From Pseudomonadota bacterium (lineage in GTDB: Bacteria > Myxococcota_A > Polyangia > GCA-2747355), in the NCBI GenBank assembly GCA_016702545.1, contig JADJDT010000005.1, positions 62,001-126,000 on the forward strand: DNA of 64,000 nt, read 5' to 3'. Made by a program: the position numbers and the translations under genes. This document shows, piece by piece, positions 10,083-18,913 of this stretch. The stretch's first letter is position 1. Every line of letters begins with the position of its first letter. The notes below the pieces were generated by a model, which was not told the DNA's origin, did not search any database, and saw only the letters and a program-made list of their open reading frames with translations.

Positions 10083-13000
10083 TAGTTGACGGTGCCGGAA
10101 TAGGCGGAGCTGTAACCGAGGACCTTGATGTAGACCGTCGCCGCCGCGGGTGCAGTATAGGTGACGCGCTCGAGCGCGCCTGCCCCACGCGTCACGCCGC
10201 TCGCCACCTTGGTCGTGCCGGGGTTGTAGATCTCGACATCGTAGTCCTTGCCGCTCGCCGGGCGCAGGTCAACGGTGAGCGTCTGGCCGGCGGCCAAGGT
10301 CACCTTGTAGTAGTCGACATCGGAGGAGGACGAGATCTTTCCGCTCTTGACCGTGCCCGCCGAGGCGATCGCGTTGGCGCTCGCCGTCGTGCCGTTCGAC
10401 TCGCTTTCGGCGCTACACGTCCCGCAGCTCAGCGTGCCGCCGCAGCCGTTGGATACGCTGCCGCAGACTGGCGCCAGCGCCGCGCAGGTCGTCGGGGTGC
10501 AGCAGCTCCCGCTGTTGCAGACCTGCGAGGCCCCGCAGCCGCAGGTCAGCGTGACGCCGCAGCCATCGGACTTGCTCCCGCACTGCCCTGCGAAGTCCAC
10601 CGCGCAGGTCTTTGGCGTGCAGCAGCTCCCGCTGTTGCAGACCTGCGAGGCCCCGCAGCCGCAGCTCAGCGTGACGCCGCAGCCATCGGACTTGCTCCCA
10701 CACTGCCCCGCGAAGTCCACCGCGCAGGTCTTTGGCGTGCAGCAGCTCCCGCTGTTGCAGACCTGCGAGGCCCCGCAGCCGCAATCCTGAGGGCACGAGC
10801 TGCACGATTCGCCCTCGTGGCTGCTCGTGGGGCCATCGCAAACCCCGTTGCCACAGACCGGACACGCGCCACACTCCTGCGGGCAGTTGCGGCAGTTCTC
10901 CCAGTAGGCTTCATCGTAGCCAGAGTTGTCACTCACGACGAAGGGCGAGCAGGTGCCGTCGCCACAGACGGGCACCTCGGGCAGCAGGAAGGTCCCCGAC
11001 GGGCAGTCCGCCGGGCAGGTCGCGTAGGTGTACTCGGCGCCGGTGCAGATGCCGTCGCCACAGCCGCACTGCACCATCGCGCTGCGCAGGGCGACCGGTG
11101 ATTCCGTCACCAGCGGCACGCACGTCGTATGACTCTGGTTGCAATCCTGATTGACCACCCCGAGCTCTTGCTCCGCGTTGGTGCCCCAGCACCAGAGCGA
11201 CCCGTCGCTCCGCTTGCGCGCGCAGGTGAAGTCCAGCCCCGCGGAGAGCTCGCGCGTGTCCGACCCCAGCCCGCTGACCTGCGTCGGCGCGGTGACCGAA
11301 CCGCCGACCGTACCGCTGCCCACCTGACCCTCGTCGTTGAGACCCCAGCACCACACCGTGCCGTCGAGCTTCCGCGCGCAGGCATGGCTGACGCCGAGCT
11401 CGACGTCGGCGACCGCCGTACCCAAGGCCAGCACCTGCACCGGGCTGAGGTTCGTCGCCGCACCGGCGCCGTTCTGACCATTGGCATTGTTGCCCCAGCA
11501 CCAGAGCGAACGGTCGCTCCTGATGGCGCAGCCGAAGTCGTTGCTCAAGGCGACGCTGACCACGTTGCTCCCGAGCGCGGTCACCCGCACCGGCCAGCGT
11601 TGATTCGCCGTGAGCTCCCCGAGGCCGAGTCGGCCGTTGGCATAGGCGCCCCAGCACCAGAGCGTGCCGTCCGCCTTGCGCGCACAGCTGAAGTTCTCGC
11701 CCGCGGCGACATCGACGGCCGCGGTCCCGAGCGCCGTTACGCGGACAGGCAGCTCCCTCTTCTCCGTCAGGGTGCCATCGCCGAGCTGGCCCTTGGCGTT
11801 CTCGCCCCAGCACCACAGCGTGCCATCGGTCTTCAGGGCGCAGTCATGCACCGCCCCAACGCCGACCTTCTCGACCGACGCCAGTCCCTCCTCTTCGCAT
11901 AGGCACCACAGGAACTCCCGATCGTTGGGACGTAGGAGACGCACGCCGTGCCCAGGAACCAAACACTCCCGTCGCGCCGTCGGGCGACGATGCGTGGTGA
12001 CGCTGCCGCCTTGTTGGCATAGGCCGCCACCACATCGGTGAGCGGCTGGCTGTCCTCCGTCCTCACGGCATCGGGCCGCGGGCTCACCAGGTTACCCCAG
12101 CACTCGAGCTTCCCGTCGCTCTTGACTACGCAGTTCGATCCGCTCGTCGCCGCCGTATCGACGACGCAGCAGAAGCTGCCGACGTCGCAGTTGGTCCAGG
12201 TCGGACAGCGGCGCTGGGCGCTGTCGTGCAGGTTCAGGCCCATCGTGAAGGGGTTGCCCGCCTTGATGTCGAAGGTGGTGCAGCCGTTGACCGTCGCCTG
12301 CGCGGCCGTCGGCAGCGACCAGTCGCTGGCCCAGCTACAGCCGTTGTACGCGTTCGCGTACCAATCCGAGACCCACAGTCTGGGCAGGATGCCCTGCTCG
12401 AGCTGACCATCCGTCGCCACGTCCGGATAGGTCTTGTAGCCCGCTTCGCACTGATTGAGCTCGGCCGTCGAGAAGGCTGCCCCTCCGGTGCTGTTGCCAC
12501 GGTTGTAGGGGCTGACGTAGACGCCGTTGCGGTTGGTCGCCGTCTTGAGCGCCAGCGCACCCAGGTAGTCGGCCTGCTTCGTCGTCACCCCGTCCAAGCG
12601 CAGGTCGCGCGGGTTGAGGTTCCAGGCCTCGTCCAGCGCGTAGCCGGTCCGGCTGCCCGCTGCGATGCGCTCGGGAATCGACCCGAGCCCGCCGGTGAGG
12701 AACTCGAAGTGCTGCGTCCAGGTGTTCCCGCCCCAGATCAGGCTCGAGATAAAGAAGGGCCGCGGCGACTGCGTGCCCTGCTTGAGCGCGTAGCCCGTGA
12801 CGCCGTCGGCCAGCATCCCCTTGCCGCAGAAGTACTTCGCCTGGCCGTCGTTCGCATCCTTGAGCTTGAGGCAGAGGTACCGAACCCCGCCCTTGTCGGC
12901 ATCCACCTCGAAGGTCTTGATCACCGTGCTGCCGACCGGCGTCGGGCTGAGCAAGAAAGGCCGGTAGGCGCGGTCGGCGCAAGCCAGCGCCCGACCCGCA

Positions 13001-13605
13001 AGCACGCGATAGACCACCGGCCCGCTGGCCTCGGTGAAGGTCACGGTGACCTCGACCCCGTTCACGTCCTTCACCACCTCGAGCCCTTGCTGCAGCGTGA
13101 GCAGCTTGGGCAGCACCAGGTCGACGGCCGTGCCGTTCGGCAGCGTGTAGGGCAGCCGCGTCGGGGGACAGAAGTTGTCCAACTCCCTGAAGGTGGCGGC
13201 CGAGAGATCCGAGATCACCGTGCTGGGCACGAACGCGTTGCCCACGTTGACGCTGTTCATCGCGTTCATCGCGTTCATCGCGTTCATCGCGTTCATCGCG
13301 TTCATCGCGTTCATCGCGTTCATCGCGTTCATCGCGTTCATCGCGTTCATCGCGTTCATCGCGTTCATCGCGTTCATCGCGTTCATCGCGTTCATCGCGT
13401 TCATCGCGTTCATCGCGTTCATCGCGTTCATCGCGTTCATCGCGTTCATCGCGTTCATCGCGTTGCCGCTGTTCGTCGCCGCCTGGCCGCGGCTCGCTGC
13501 CGGCGGGGTCAGGGCGCTGTCGTCCGCCCGGACCACCCCGCCGCCACAGGCAGGCCCGCCCAGGCCAGCAAGGCGACTCGAGGCGACGGCGCCACCGCGG
13601 CACAC
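10061..13605 (-). CDS. secreted RCC1-repeat / Cys-rich / PPC-domain protein, frameshifted
   Basis: Two overlapping frames together encode about 1,170 residues. Order from the N terminus: poorly defined signal region; 23 Asn-Ala-Met triplets; a ~350-residue domain shared with the protein at 61-64 kb (DEAWNLNPRDL, VYVSPYNRGNSTGG, AGYKTYPD); about seven RCC1-type repeats with the motif DGTLWCWG; cysteine clusters of the type CGDGxC; three nearly identical 40-residue Cys repeats (CNSGSCCTPKTCA); and a C-terminal PPC domain (SDVDYYKVTLAAGQTLTVDL). Reading passes between frames near 11890-11935, where one base is missing. The start is unsure: GTG 13605 is in frame, while ATG 13607 has the better ribosome site (AGAAGGG) and a hydrophobic leader in another frame. 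Predicted exported; role unknown. Confidence 0.8.
10501..10787. repeat. 120-bp tandem repeat encoding Cys-rich 40-mers
   Basis: Bases 10501-10620 and 10621-10740 are the same 120-base unit with only about three differences, and 10741-10787 is the start of a third copy. A more diverged copy lies at about 10390-10500. In the protein each unit encodes a 40-residue module with CNSGSCCTPKTCAVDF and GCGVTLSCGC. The near-identity, including silent positions, indicates recent duplication or gene conversion. Confidence 0.9.
13261..13458. repeat. 22 perfect 9-bp tandem units (CGCGTTCAT)
   Basis: The unit CGCGTTCAT is repeated 22 times without a mismatch; partial units flank both ends. On the coding (minus) strand each unit is ATG AAC GCG, giving 23 Asn-Ala-Met triplets in the exported RCC1 protein. 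Because the unit is a multiple of three, changes in copy number keep the frame. Confidence 0.98.
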
Positions 13606-13607
13606 AT

Positions 13608-14243
13608 TTCCCTTCTCTCAACCTTCGTGTTTAATTCCACCACACAATAGAACTGGGAAAAGGGTCCCGCGGCCCGACCATCCCCGATCATCCCCGGTGA
13701 CGGTTCGCGACACCGGGTCCTGGCGCCTCAGGACTCTGGGCGAGTGCCGCAGCGTCTCGCCTGCCTCGGCCTGGTGATTCGCCCTTCGGCGACCCCAAGC
13801 GTCAGGTCGTAGAACCCCGGCACGCCGTGGCGATTGAGATGCCGTTCAGGTCGAGAAAGACCAACGTGGCGGCAGGCGGGGCTTGTTGCCGCGCGGGAGC
13901 TTCTGCGAGTGGAGGGTCGCGGAGGCAAGCGGCCCGAAGCGAAGGTCGCTGCGGTTGCGCGAGTGCCGACTCACGCCCGCGGTCGCGAACGCGGCGCCGC
14001 CGTAGCGAGCGGTTGCAGCCGTGCAGCTCGAGACTACTTTTCCTTCACTCCCCCCCCCCCGGCCGCCGCCTGGCACCGGTTCCTCGCTGCGGTCGGATGA
14101 TGAGCGCCTCGCCGTCAGTTCGCCCTCGAGCAGGGTCTCCTTGTCGAATCGAGCAGCTCCAGGAGGGCCGCCCGATGATAAGCCGAGGCTGTTGCCGCGC
14201 GGGAGTCTTGATCGACCGTCGCTCCGAAACCGTCTCCACTACG
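13608..14243. other. 636-bp stretch without a recognisable gene
   Basis: Lies between the divergently reading start of the RCC1 gene and the end of the GH5 gene. Open frames here lack typical codon bias and recognisable motifs. It contains an 11-base C tract at about 14049-14059 and two copies of GTTGCCGCGCGGGAG (about 13884 and 14190), 306 bases apart. The promoter of the RCC1 gene must lie near 13620-13700, but no clear -35/-10 pair is evident. Confidence 0.5.
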
Positions 14244-16436
14244 TCAAGCGTCTCGACTCCCCTCCGATTCGTTCCAGCTGCGGTCGCGAGCCGGGGCGTG
14301 CCGAGCAGAGGGGGTCGACGGCGGCAGACGGGGACGCGATTGACCACGACGGCGCCGGGAGACGCTGCGTTCAGGGGCGTGACGGGGCCTTCGCGCGCCT
14401 GAACGCAGCCCCAGCTCACCATGGGGCGCGAGGCAGGACGGAGAGCGCGGCCGGACTGGCCTCAGCGCCTGGGCCGGAGCGGCGTACACCGCATCGCGTG
14501 GTCCAAAGACAAACTTGCGCCCCGGTGCCCTGCGCCGGCGCAGCAAGCGTCGCGGTAGCCCGAAAAGCTGCTCGGGTCCGCCGCGGTTGGGCCGCCCAAG
14601 GTGCGGCCGCGGCAACGGCCTCAGCCGCAGCTCGATCGGGCCGCTGCCGCCCTCGATGGGCTCGCGGTTGAGCGGCGCCTCGCGGCCGTAGAGGGCGAGG
14701 CCGTGGGCCTGGGGCCCCGGATCGACGACAAAGCGCAGGCGGTGCACGCCGCGCTGGAGACGGCCGAGCGCGGCGCCCTCGAGCAGGGTCAGCTCGCGCC
14801 AGGCCCCGAGGCCATCGTCGGCGGGGGCCTCCAACGCGGGGCCGACGCGTTGACCATCGAGCTCGAGGTGGGCCCGCGTCCAGCCCTCGGGTGGGGCGGC
14901 GGCCCCTGGATACTCCGACGAGGTTCGGACGCGCAGCACCAGGCGTCCGGAGACCGCCGGGACCCCGGCGAAGCGATACTCGAACCAGCCGGTGCGGCGA
15001 CCGTAGGCGTGCACGAGCACGCCGCCATCCCAGGCCCCTGCCTCCTCGAAATAGGCCCGCCCGAAGCGCTCGACGGCGATCGGCAGCCGCCAGCTGCCGT
15101 CGATCGCGCGTCGCCAGCCGCGGTGCACGCCCGCCCAGCCGGCCAGCGCCACATGCGTCGGGTTGAGCAGCTCCCGCCCGCGCGCCGGGCCCAGCGCGGG
15201 GTTGCGGGCCTGAACCCCATCCCGCGCCACCTGGCGTGCGAAGCGCGCCAGCACGCGACGCACCGCCTGGTGGCGCCGATCACCCACCACGATGCGATAG
15301 GTGCCCTGCCACGGCAGCGGCGGCTGATAAATCCACGCCAGCGCCCCGCTGGCCCCGTCGAAGAACACGCGCTCGAGGAAGTGCGCGTGCCACAGCGCGC
15401 GCGTGGCGACCGCCGTCCGCTGGGCGAAGCCGAACTCGCCCCAGACCAGCGGCTTGCCCACGACGAAGTGCGCCAGCTGGGTGCGGTCATCGATGTAGCG
15501 CCGCAGCCGCGGCAGCGTGTTGCTCTGCAGGCGGGTCTCCGGATAGACGTGATGATCGCAGTAGGCGACCTCGGGGAGCGCACAGAGCGCGATCCACTCC
15601 TCGCGCTCGAGCGCGAGGTCGTAGCCGAGCACCCCAGGGACCACGAGCTGGCGCGCGCCGAGCCCACGCAGCGCGCGGGTCATCGCCACCACCCACTCGC
15701 GCCGCGCCGGCGCCGCCTCGGGTGTGCCGTGCATTTCGTTCTGCAGCTCCCAGGCCATGATCGTGGGGTCCTCGCCGTAGCGCACCCCGGTCAAGGGATT
15801 GACCCGCGTCACCAGCCGCCGCAGGTGCGCGAGAAACCAGCCCCGCACGCGCGCGTCGCTGAAGAAGCGATCGCCATAGCCATAGGCGCCCTGGTCGAAC
15901 TGACCCGCCCAGCGCAGGTACATCGGGATCCCGCCGTAGTCGCCCCAGTGGTTGGAGAGCGTCAGGATCAAGCGCAGGCCGAGCCGGCGGGCCGTGACGA
16001 GCACCTGGTCGAGGTGCCGATAAGCGCCGTCGATCCAGCCCTCGGGACCGGCGCGAAAGGCGAAGTGCTCGCGCTGCCAGCTCGGCGCATCGACCGGCGC
16101 CTCGCCCAGCGCCCAGACCCGCGCGACGGTCATGCCGTCGGCCGCCACCGCGGCCAAGGTCGCCTCGGTGTGCGTGCGCGCCTCGGGGCCGTGGAGCAGA
16201 TGCACGTTGGCGCCGACGAAGGCGAAGGGCGCCTCCCCGACGAAGAAGCGCGTGCCCTCGACGCGCACGAAGCCCGCGACCGGGGCGGCGGAGGGCTGCG
16301 ACGCGGCAGCAGCAGGGGCAGCAGGGGCTGCAGGGGCTGCGCGGGCGCCGCCGCGGGGCACGAGCACGGCGCCAGCCAGCAGGGCGATGCAGCCTGCGGC
16401 GCGGCGGAGGGGCCCCGAACGCACGACCCTAGCCAC
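14244..16436 (-). CDS. GH5-like endo-beta-mannanase family protein
   Basis: Probable secreted glycoside hydrolase of the GH5 mannanase type. A signal-like hydrophobic stretch (AAGCIALLAGAVLVP) and an Ala/Pro linker precede the (beta/alpha)8 domain: FVGANVHLLHG, then LILTLSNHWGDYGG, the acid/base motif MAWELQNEMHG and the nucleophile motif LVWGEFGF. The catalytic Glu residues sit at about 220 and 330. A beta-rich C-terminal domain (FEYRFAGVPAVSGRLVLRV) may bind carbohydrate. The start GTG overlaps the GMC gene by 8 bases, so it is probably in that operon. After about residue 620 the frame is Arg/Pro-rich and unlike protein; the real stop may have been lost or lies near 14580. Substrate is inferred. 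Confidence 0.82.
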   Translation of the reverse strand: MARVVRSGPLRRAAGCIALLAGAVLVPRGGARAAPAAPAAPAAAASQPSAAPVAGFVRVEGTRFFVGEAPFAFVGANVHLLHGPEARTHTEATLAAVAADGMTVARVWALGEAPVDAPSWQREHFAFRAGPEGWIDGAYRHLDQVLVTARRLGLRLILTLSNHWGDYGGIPMYLRWAGQFDQGAYGYGDRFFSDARVRGWFLAHLRRLVTRVNPLTGVRYGEDPTIMAWELQNEMHGTPEAAPARREWVVAMTRALRGLGARQLVVPGVLGYDLALEREEWIALCALPEVAYCDHHVYPETRLQSNTLPRLRRYIDDRTQLAHFVVGKPLVWGEFGFAQRTAVATRALWHAHFLERVFFDGASGALAWIYQPPLPWQGTYRIVVGDRRHQAVRRVLARFARQVARDGVQARNPALGPARGRELLNPTHVALAGWAGVHRGWRRAIDGSWRLPIAVERFGRAYFEEAGAWDGGVLVHAYGRRTGWFEYRFAGVPAVSGRLVLRVRTSSEYPGAAAPPEGWTRAHLELDGQRVGPALEAPADDGLGAWRELTLLEGAALGRLQRGVHRLRFVVDPGPQAHGLALYGREAPLNREPIEGGSGPIELRLRPLPRPHLGRPNRGGPEQLFGLPRRLLRRRRAPGRKFVFGPRDAVYAAPAQALRPVRPRSPSCLAPHGELGLRSGARRPRHAPERSVSRRRRGQSRPRLPPSTPSARHAPARDRSWNESEGSRDA

Positions 16437-18168
16437 GACGGGGCGACTGCAACGCTTGTTGTCGCCCGAGCGCCACGATGCGGTCCGCCACGCGCAGCGC
16501 GTTCGCCTCGATCGTCAGCGTGTTGGGGACACCGCCGCTGCTCGGCATGAAGCTGCCATCGGTGACGAAGACGTTGGGCGCGCTGTGGACCCGGCAATCG
16601 CGATCGAGCACCGACTGGCGCGGGTCGCTGCCGAAGCGGCAGGTGCCGGCCTGCAGCCACGGCGTCTGGCCGGCGCGCCGGGTGGCCACGGGCGACTCGC
16701 CGCCGAGCGCCCGCAGCAGCTCGAGACCGCGATCGACGAGCAGGCCCCCGACCTCGCGGTCCTGCGGGTGCTGCAACCGCAGGAAGCGCGCCACCGGCAG
16801 GCCCCAGCGGTCCTTGACGGTGGGGTCGAGGGTCACCCGCGACGCGGCCAGCGGCAGCGCCTCGGAGAAGACCTCGAGCTCGAGCACGCGCGCCTGGCGG
16901 TAGTGATGCCGCAAGGCATCCTTCAGCGCCGCGCCCCAGCGCAGTCGGCCGCCGGCGGTGGCCACCTGCTCCGCCCTGAAGATCGGGTTGCCATGCGGCA
17001 GCATGAAGCAAATGGTGCCGCCCTTGCGCCACGGCCGACCGTCGCGCTGCAGCAGGTAATAGTCTTGGAGCGAGCGATTGACGAAGGGCTCGCGCCAGTC
17101 CATCGCCTGCAGCCGCGGGTCGCCTCGATCGAGCTCGACCTCGGCGGCTCCGGCCCCGGTGAACATCAGGTGCCGGCCGACCTGGTCGTGCTGATTGCCC
17201 AAACCCTCGGGATGCGCCTTGCTCCGCGAGAGCAACAGCAGCCGCGCGGTCTCGATCGCCGAGCAGGCCACCACCACCACGGCCGTGCTGACGCGCTGCT
17301 CGCGGCCCTCGGGATCGCGATAGCGCACGGCGCGGGCCGCGCCGCTCTCGTCGGTCTCGATCGCGTGCACCATGCTCAAGGGCCGCACCTGGCAGTTGCC
17401 GGTGATCAAGGCCGGGGTGATCAGCGCCGCCAGGGCCGAGGACTTCGCGCCGGTTTCGCAGCCGTAGCTGCCGCACATCGGCTTGCGGCGGCAAGAGGCA
17501 CGCCCGCTCCAGGGCCGCGAGAGGATCGCGCGGGCCGTGGGATAGCTGTGCAGGCCCAGGCGCGCGCAGGTCTCGTCGAGCAGGCCGGCAAAGCCGTGCT
17601 CGGCCAGCGGCGGCAGCGGCAAGGGGCGGCGAAAGGTCTCGAAGGGGTTGCGCGCGGCGTCACCCGAGACGCCGATCAGGTACTCCGCGCGCTCGTAGTA
17701 GGGCTCGAGCTCGGACCACGCGATCGGCCAGTCGGCGACCTCGGCGCCGGCGACCGCCCCCAAGCGCGAGCGCTGCTCGAGGTCGATCGGGTGCAGCCGA
17801 TAGGTGAAGCCCGAGAAGTGCACCGTGCCCCCGCCGACGCAGTTGGCCGTCCAACCGTCGGTGGTCTTCTCGGGCTCGCCGCCCGGGGTGAGGGCGACGT
17901 GCGGCTCGCTGGCGGCGGCCGGCACGAAGAAGTCGCGGCGCGCCGAGCGGATCTCGTCATAGACGAAGTCGCGCTGGTCGTAGGCCGGCCCCTTCTCCAG
18001 CACCAGCACGCGCCAGCCCGCTCGCGCCAGCGTCAGCGCCACGGGGGCGCCACCCGCCCCGCTGCCGATCACCACGGCATCCACCGCGCCGCCGCGGATC
18101 ACGTCCGGGCCCAGGGGCTCGCCCCAGCGCTGCAGCTCGTCGCTCACACGCGCCCCCGATACGGACAA
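16429..18168 (-). CDS. GMC-family flavoprotein, gluconate 2-dehydrogenase-like large subunit
   Basis: FAD-dependent oxidoreductase of 579 residues. It shows the ADP-binding motif VIGSGAGGAPVALTLARAGWRVLVLEKG near residues 32-57, the GMC segment NCVGGGTVHFSGFTYRL, a second FAD region (VVVVACSAIETARLLLLSRS), and the C-terminal HSAPNVFVTDGSFMPSSGG with PNTLTIEANALR. It overlaps the small Tat-signal subunit gene by 25 bases, the usual pairing of gluconate 2-dehydrogenase-type complexes, so the flavoprotein is likely carried to the periplasm with it. The third, cytochrome c subunit is not in the window. The actual substrate is unknown; sugar or alcohol oxidation is inferred from family and from the adjacent glycosidase. 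Confidence 0.88.
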   Translation of the reverse strand: MSVSGARVSDELQRWGEPLGPDVIRGGAVDAVVIGSGAGGAPVALTLARAGWRVLVLEKGPAYDQRDFVYDEIRSARRDFFVPAAASEPHVALTPGGEPEKTTDGWTANCVGGGTVHFSGFTYRLHPIDLEQRSRLGAVAGAEVADWPIAWSELEPYYERAEYLIGVSGDAARNPFETFRRPLPLPPLAEHGFAGLLDETCARLGLHSYPTARAILSRPWSGRASCRRKPMCGSYGCETGAKSSALAALITPALITGNCQVRPLSMVHAIETDESGAARAVRYRDPEGREQRVSTAVVVVACSAIETARLLLLSRSKAHPEGLGNQHDQVGRHLMFTGAGAAEVELDRGDPRLQAMDWREPFVNRSLQDYYLLQRDGRPWRKGGTICFMLPHGNPIFRAEQVATAGGRLRWGAALKDALRHHYRQARVLELEVFSEALPLAASRVTLDPTVKDRWGLPVARFLRLQHPQDREVGGLLVDRGLELLRALGGESPVATRRAGQTPWLQAGTCRFGSDPRQSVLDRDCRVHSAPNVFVTDGSFMPSSGGVPNTLTIEANALRVADRIVALGRQQALQSPRRG

Positions 18169-18746
18169 TGCGCCCGTGGCTCGATCGGCTCGAAGCCGAT
18201 CATCCGCCAGCCCACGCCGTCACGATTGCCGCCGTAGATCGGGTCGCCGAGGAAACCCTCGAGCGTCAGCGCCAGCAGCACCCGCACGAAACGCGCCCCG
18301 GAGACCGGACCAAGGCGACCGGCAGCGAGCTCGCGCACGACCTGGTCCTGTTGCGCGGCCGACAGCGCGGCAAAGCTGGCGCCGCCGCGGCGGCGGGCCT
18401 GGGCCTCCAGATGGCGCGCGGCGAAGCGAAACATCGGCAGATAGGCGTTCACCGGGGCCTCGCCGAGCTGGGCGTCGAGGTAGTTGATCACGCCGGCGTC
18501 GCTGGCCCCGGGATCGGCGTCGCGCGGCAGCAACCGCTCGCACACCGCCTCGAGCGTCTGCCACTCCTTCGCGCTCAAGACCCGCGGGCGCCCGGCCTCG
18601 GCGGCGCCCACGGCGCACGACGGGGCCAGCCCCGCCGTGCCCGCGTCCGCGGCCCCCGACGCCGCGCCACGCGGGCGCAAACGGCACGCCGCCAGTCCGA
18701 GCACCGGCGCGGCCACCGCGTAGCGCAAGAACCGCCTTCGTTCCAT
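18144..18746 (-). CDS. Tat-exported gluconate 2-dehydrogenase subunit 3 family protein
   Basis: About 200 residues. It begins MERRRFLRYAVAAPVLGLAAC, a twin-arginine signal ending in a lipobox-like LAAC, so it is probably exported folded and possibly lipidated. The mature part matches the small-subunit family: LSAKEWQTLEAVCERLLPRD, GVINYLDAQLG and the C-terminal FLGDPIYGGNRDGVGWRMIGF, which is highly characteristic. The ATG at 18746 is preferred because GAAGGG lies just upstream and the RR motif follows at once. Acts as the partner that exports and stabilises the GMC subunit encoded immediately downstream. Diverges from the plus-strand gene at 18914. Confidence 0.9.
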   Translation of the reverse strand: MERRRFLRYAVAAPVLGLAACRLRPRGAASGAADAGTAGLAPSCAVGAAEAGRPRVLSAKEWQTLEAVCERLLPRDADPGASDAGVINYLDAQLGEAPVNAYLPMFRFAARHLEAQARRRGGASFAALSAAQQDQVVRELAAGRLGPVSGARFVRVLLALTLEGFLGDPIYGGNRDGVGWRMIGFEPIEPRAHCPYRGRV

Positions 18747-18913
18747 CGAGCCCTTCGCCTCCACCACCCCACGACCCGCTGCGCGCGGCCGCAAGGCTCA
18801 GGATCGAACGGTCACCCACACGGCCCGGTGCGTCAAGCGCGGCCGCAGCGCGGCCGCAGCAGGAGCGGGGCCCTGGCGCCAGGCTCAGCCCGAAACCCGA
18901 GACAGTTAGTGTT

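Noticed and set aside
13261..13458. Tandem array resembling a CRISPR
   Set aside because: Units are contiguous 9-mers without spacers, in frame in a gene, and no cas gene is near.
13175..13777. Plus-strand open frame with long FIA repeats
   Set aside because: It is the antisense reading of the Asn-Ala-Met array; the minus strand carries the conserved domain and the gene.
13884..14205. Repeated GTTGCCGCGCGGGAG
   Set aside because: Fifteen-base repeat in GC-rich non-coding DNA with different flanks; too little to call an element.
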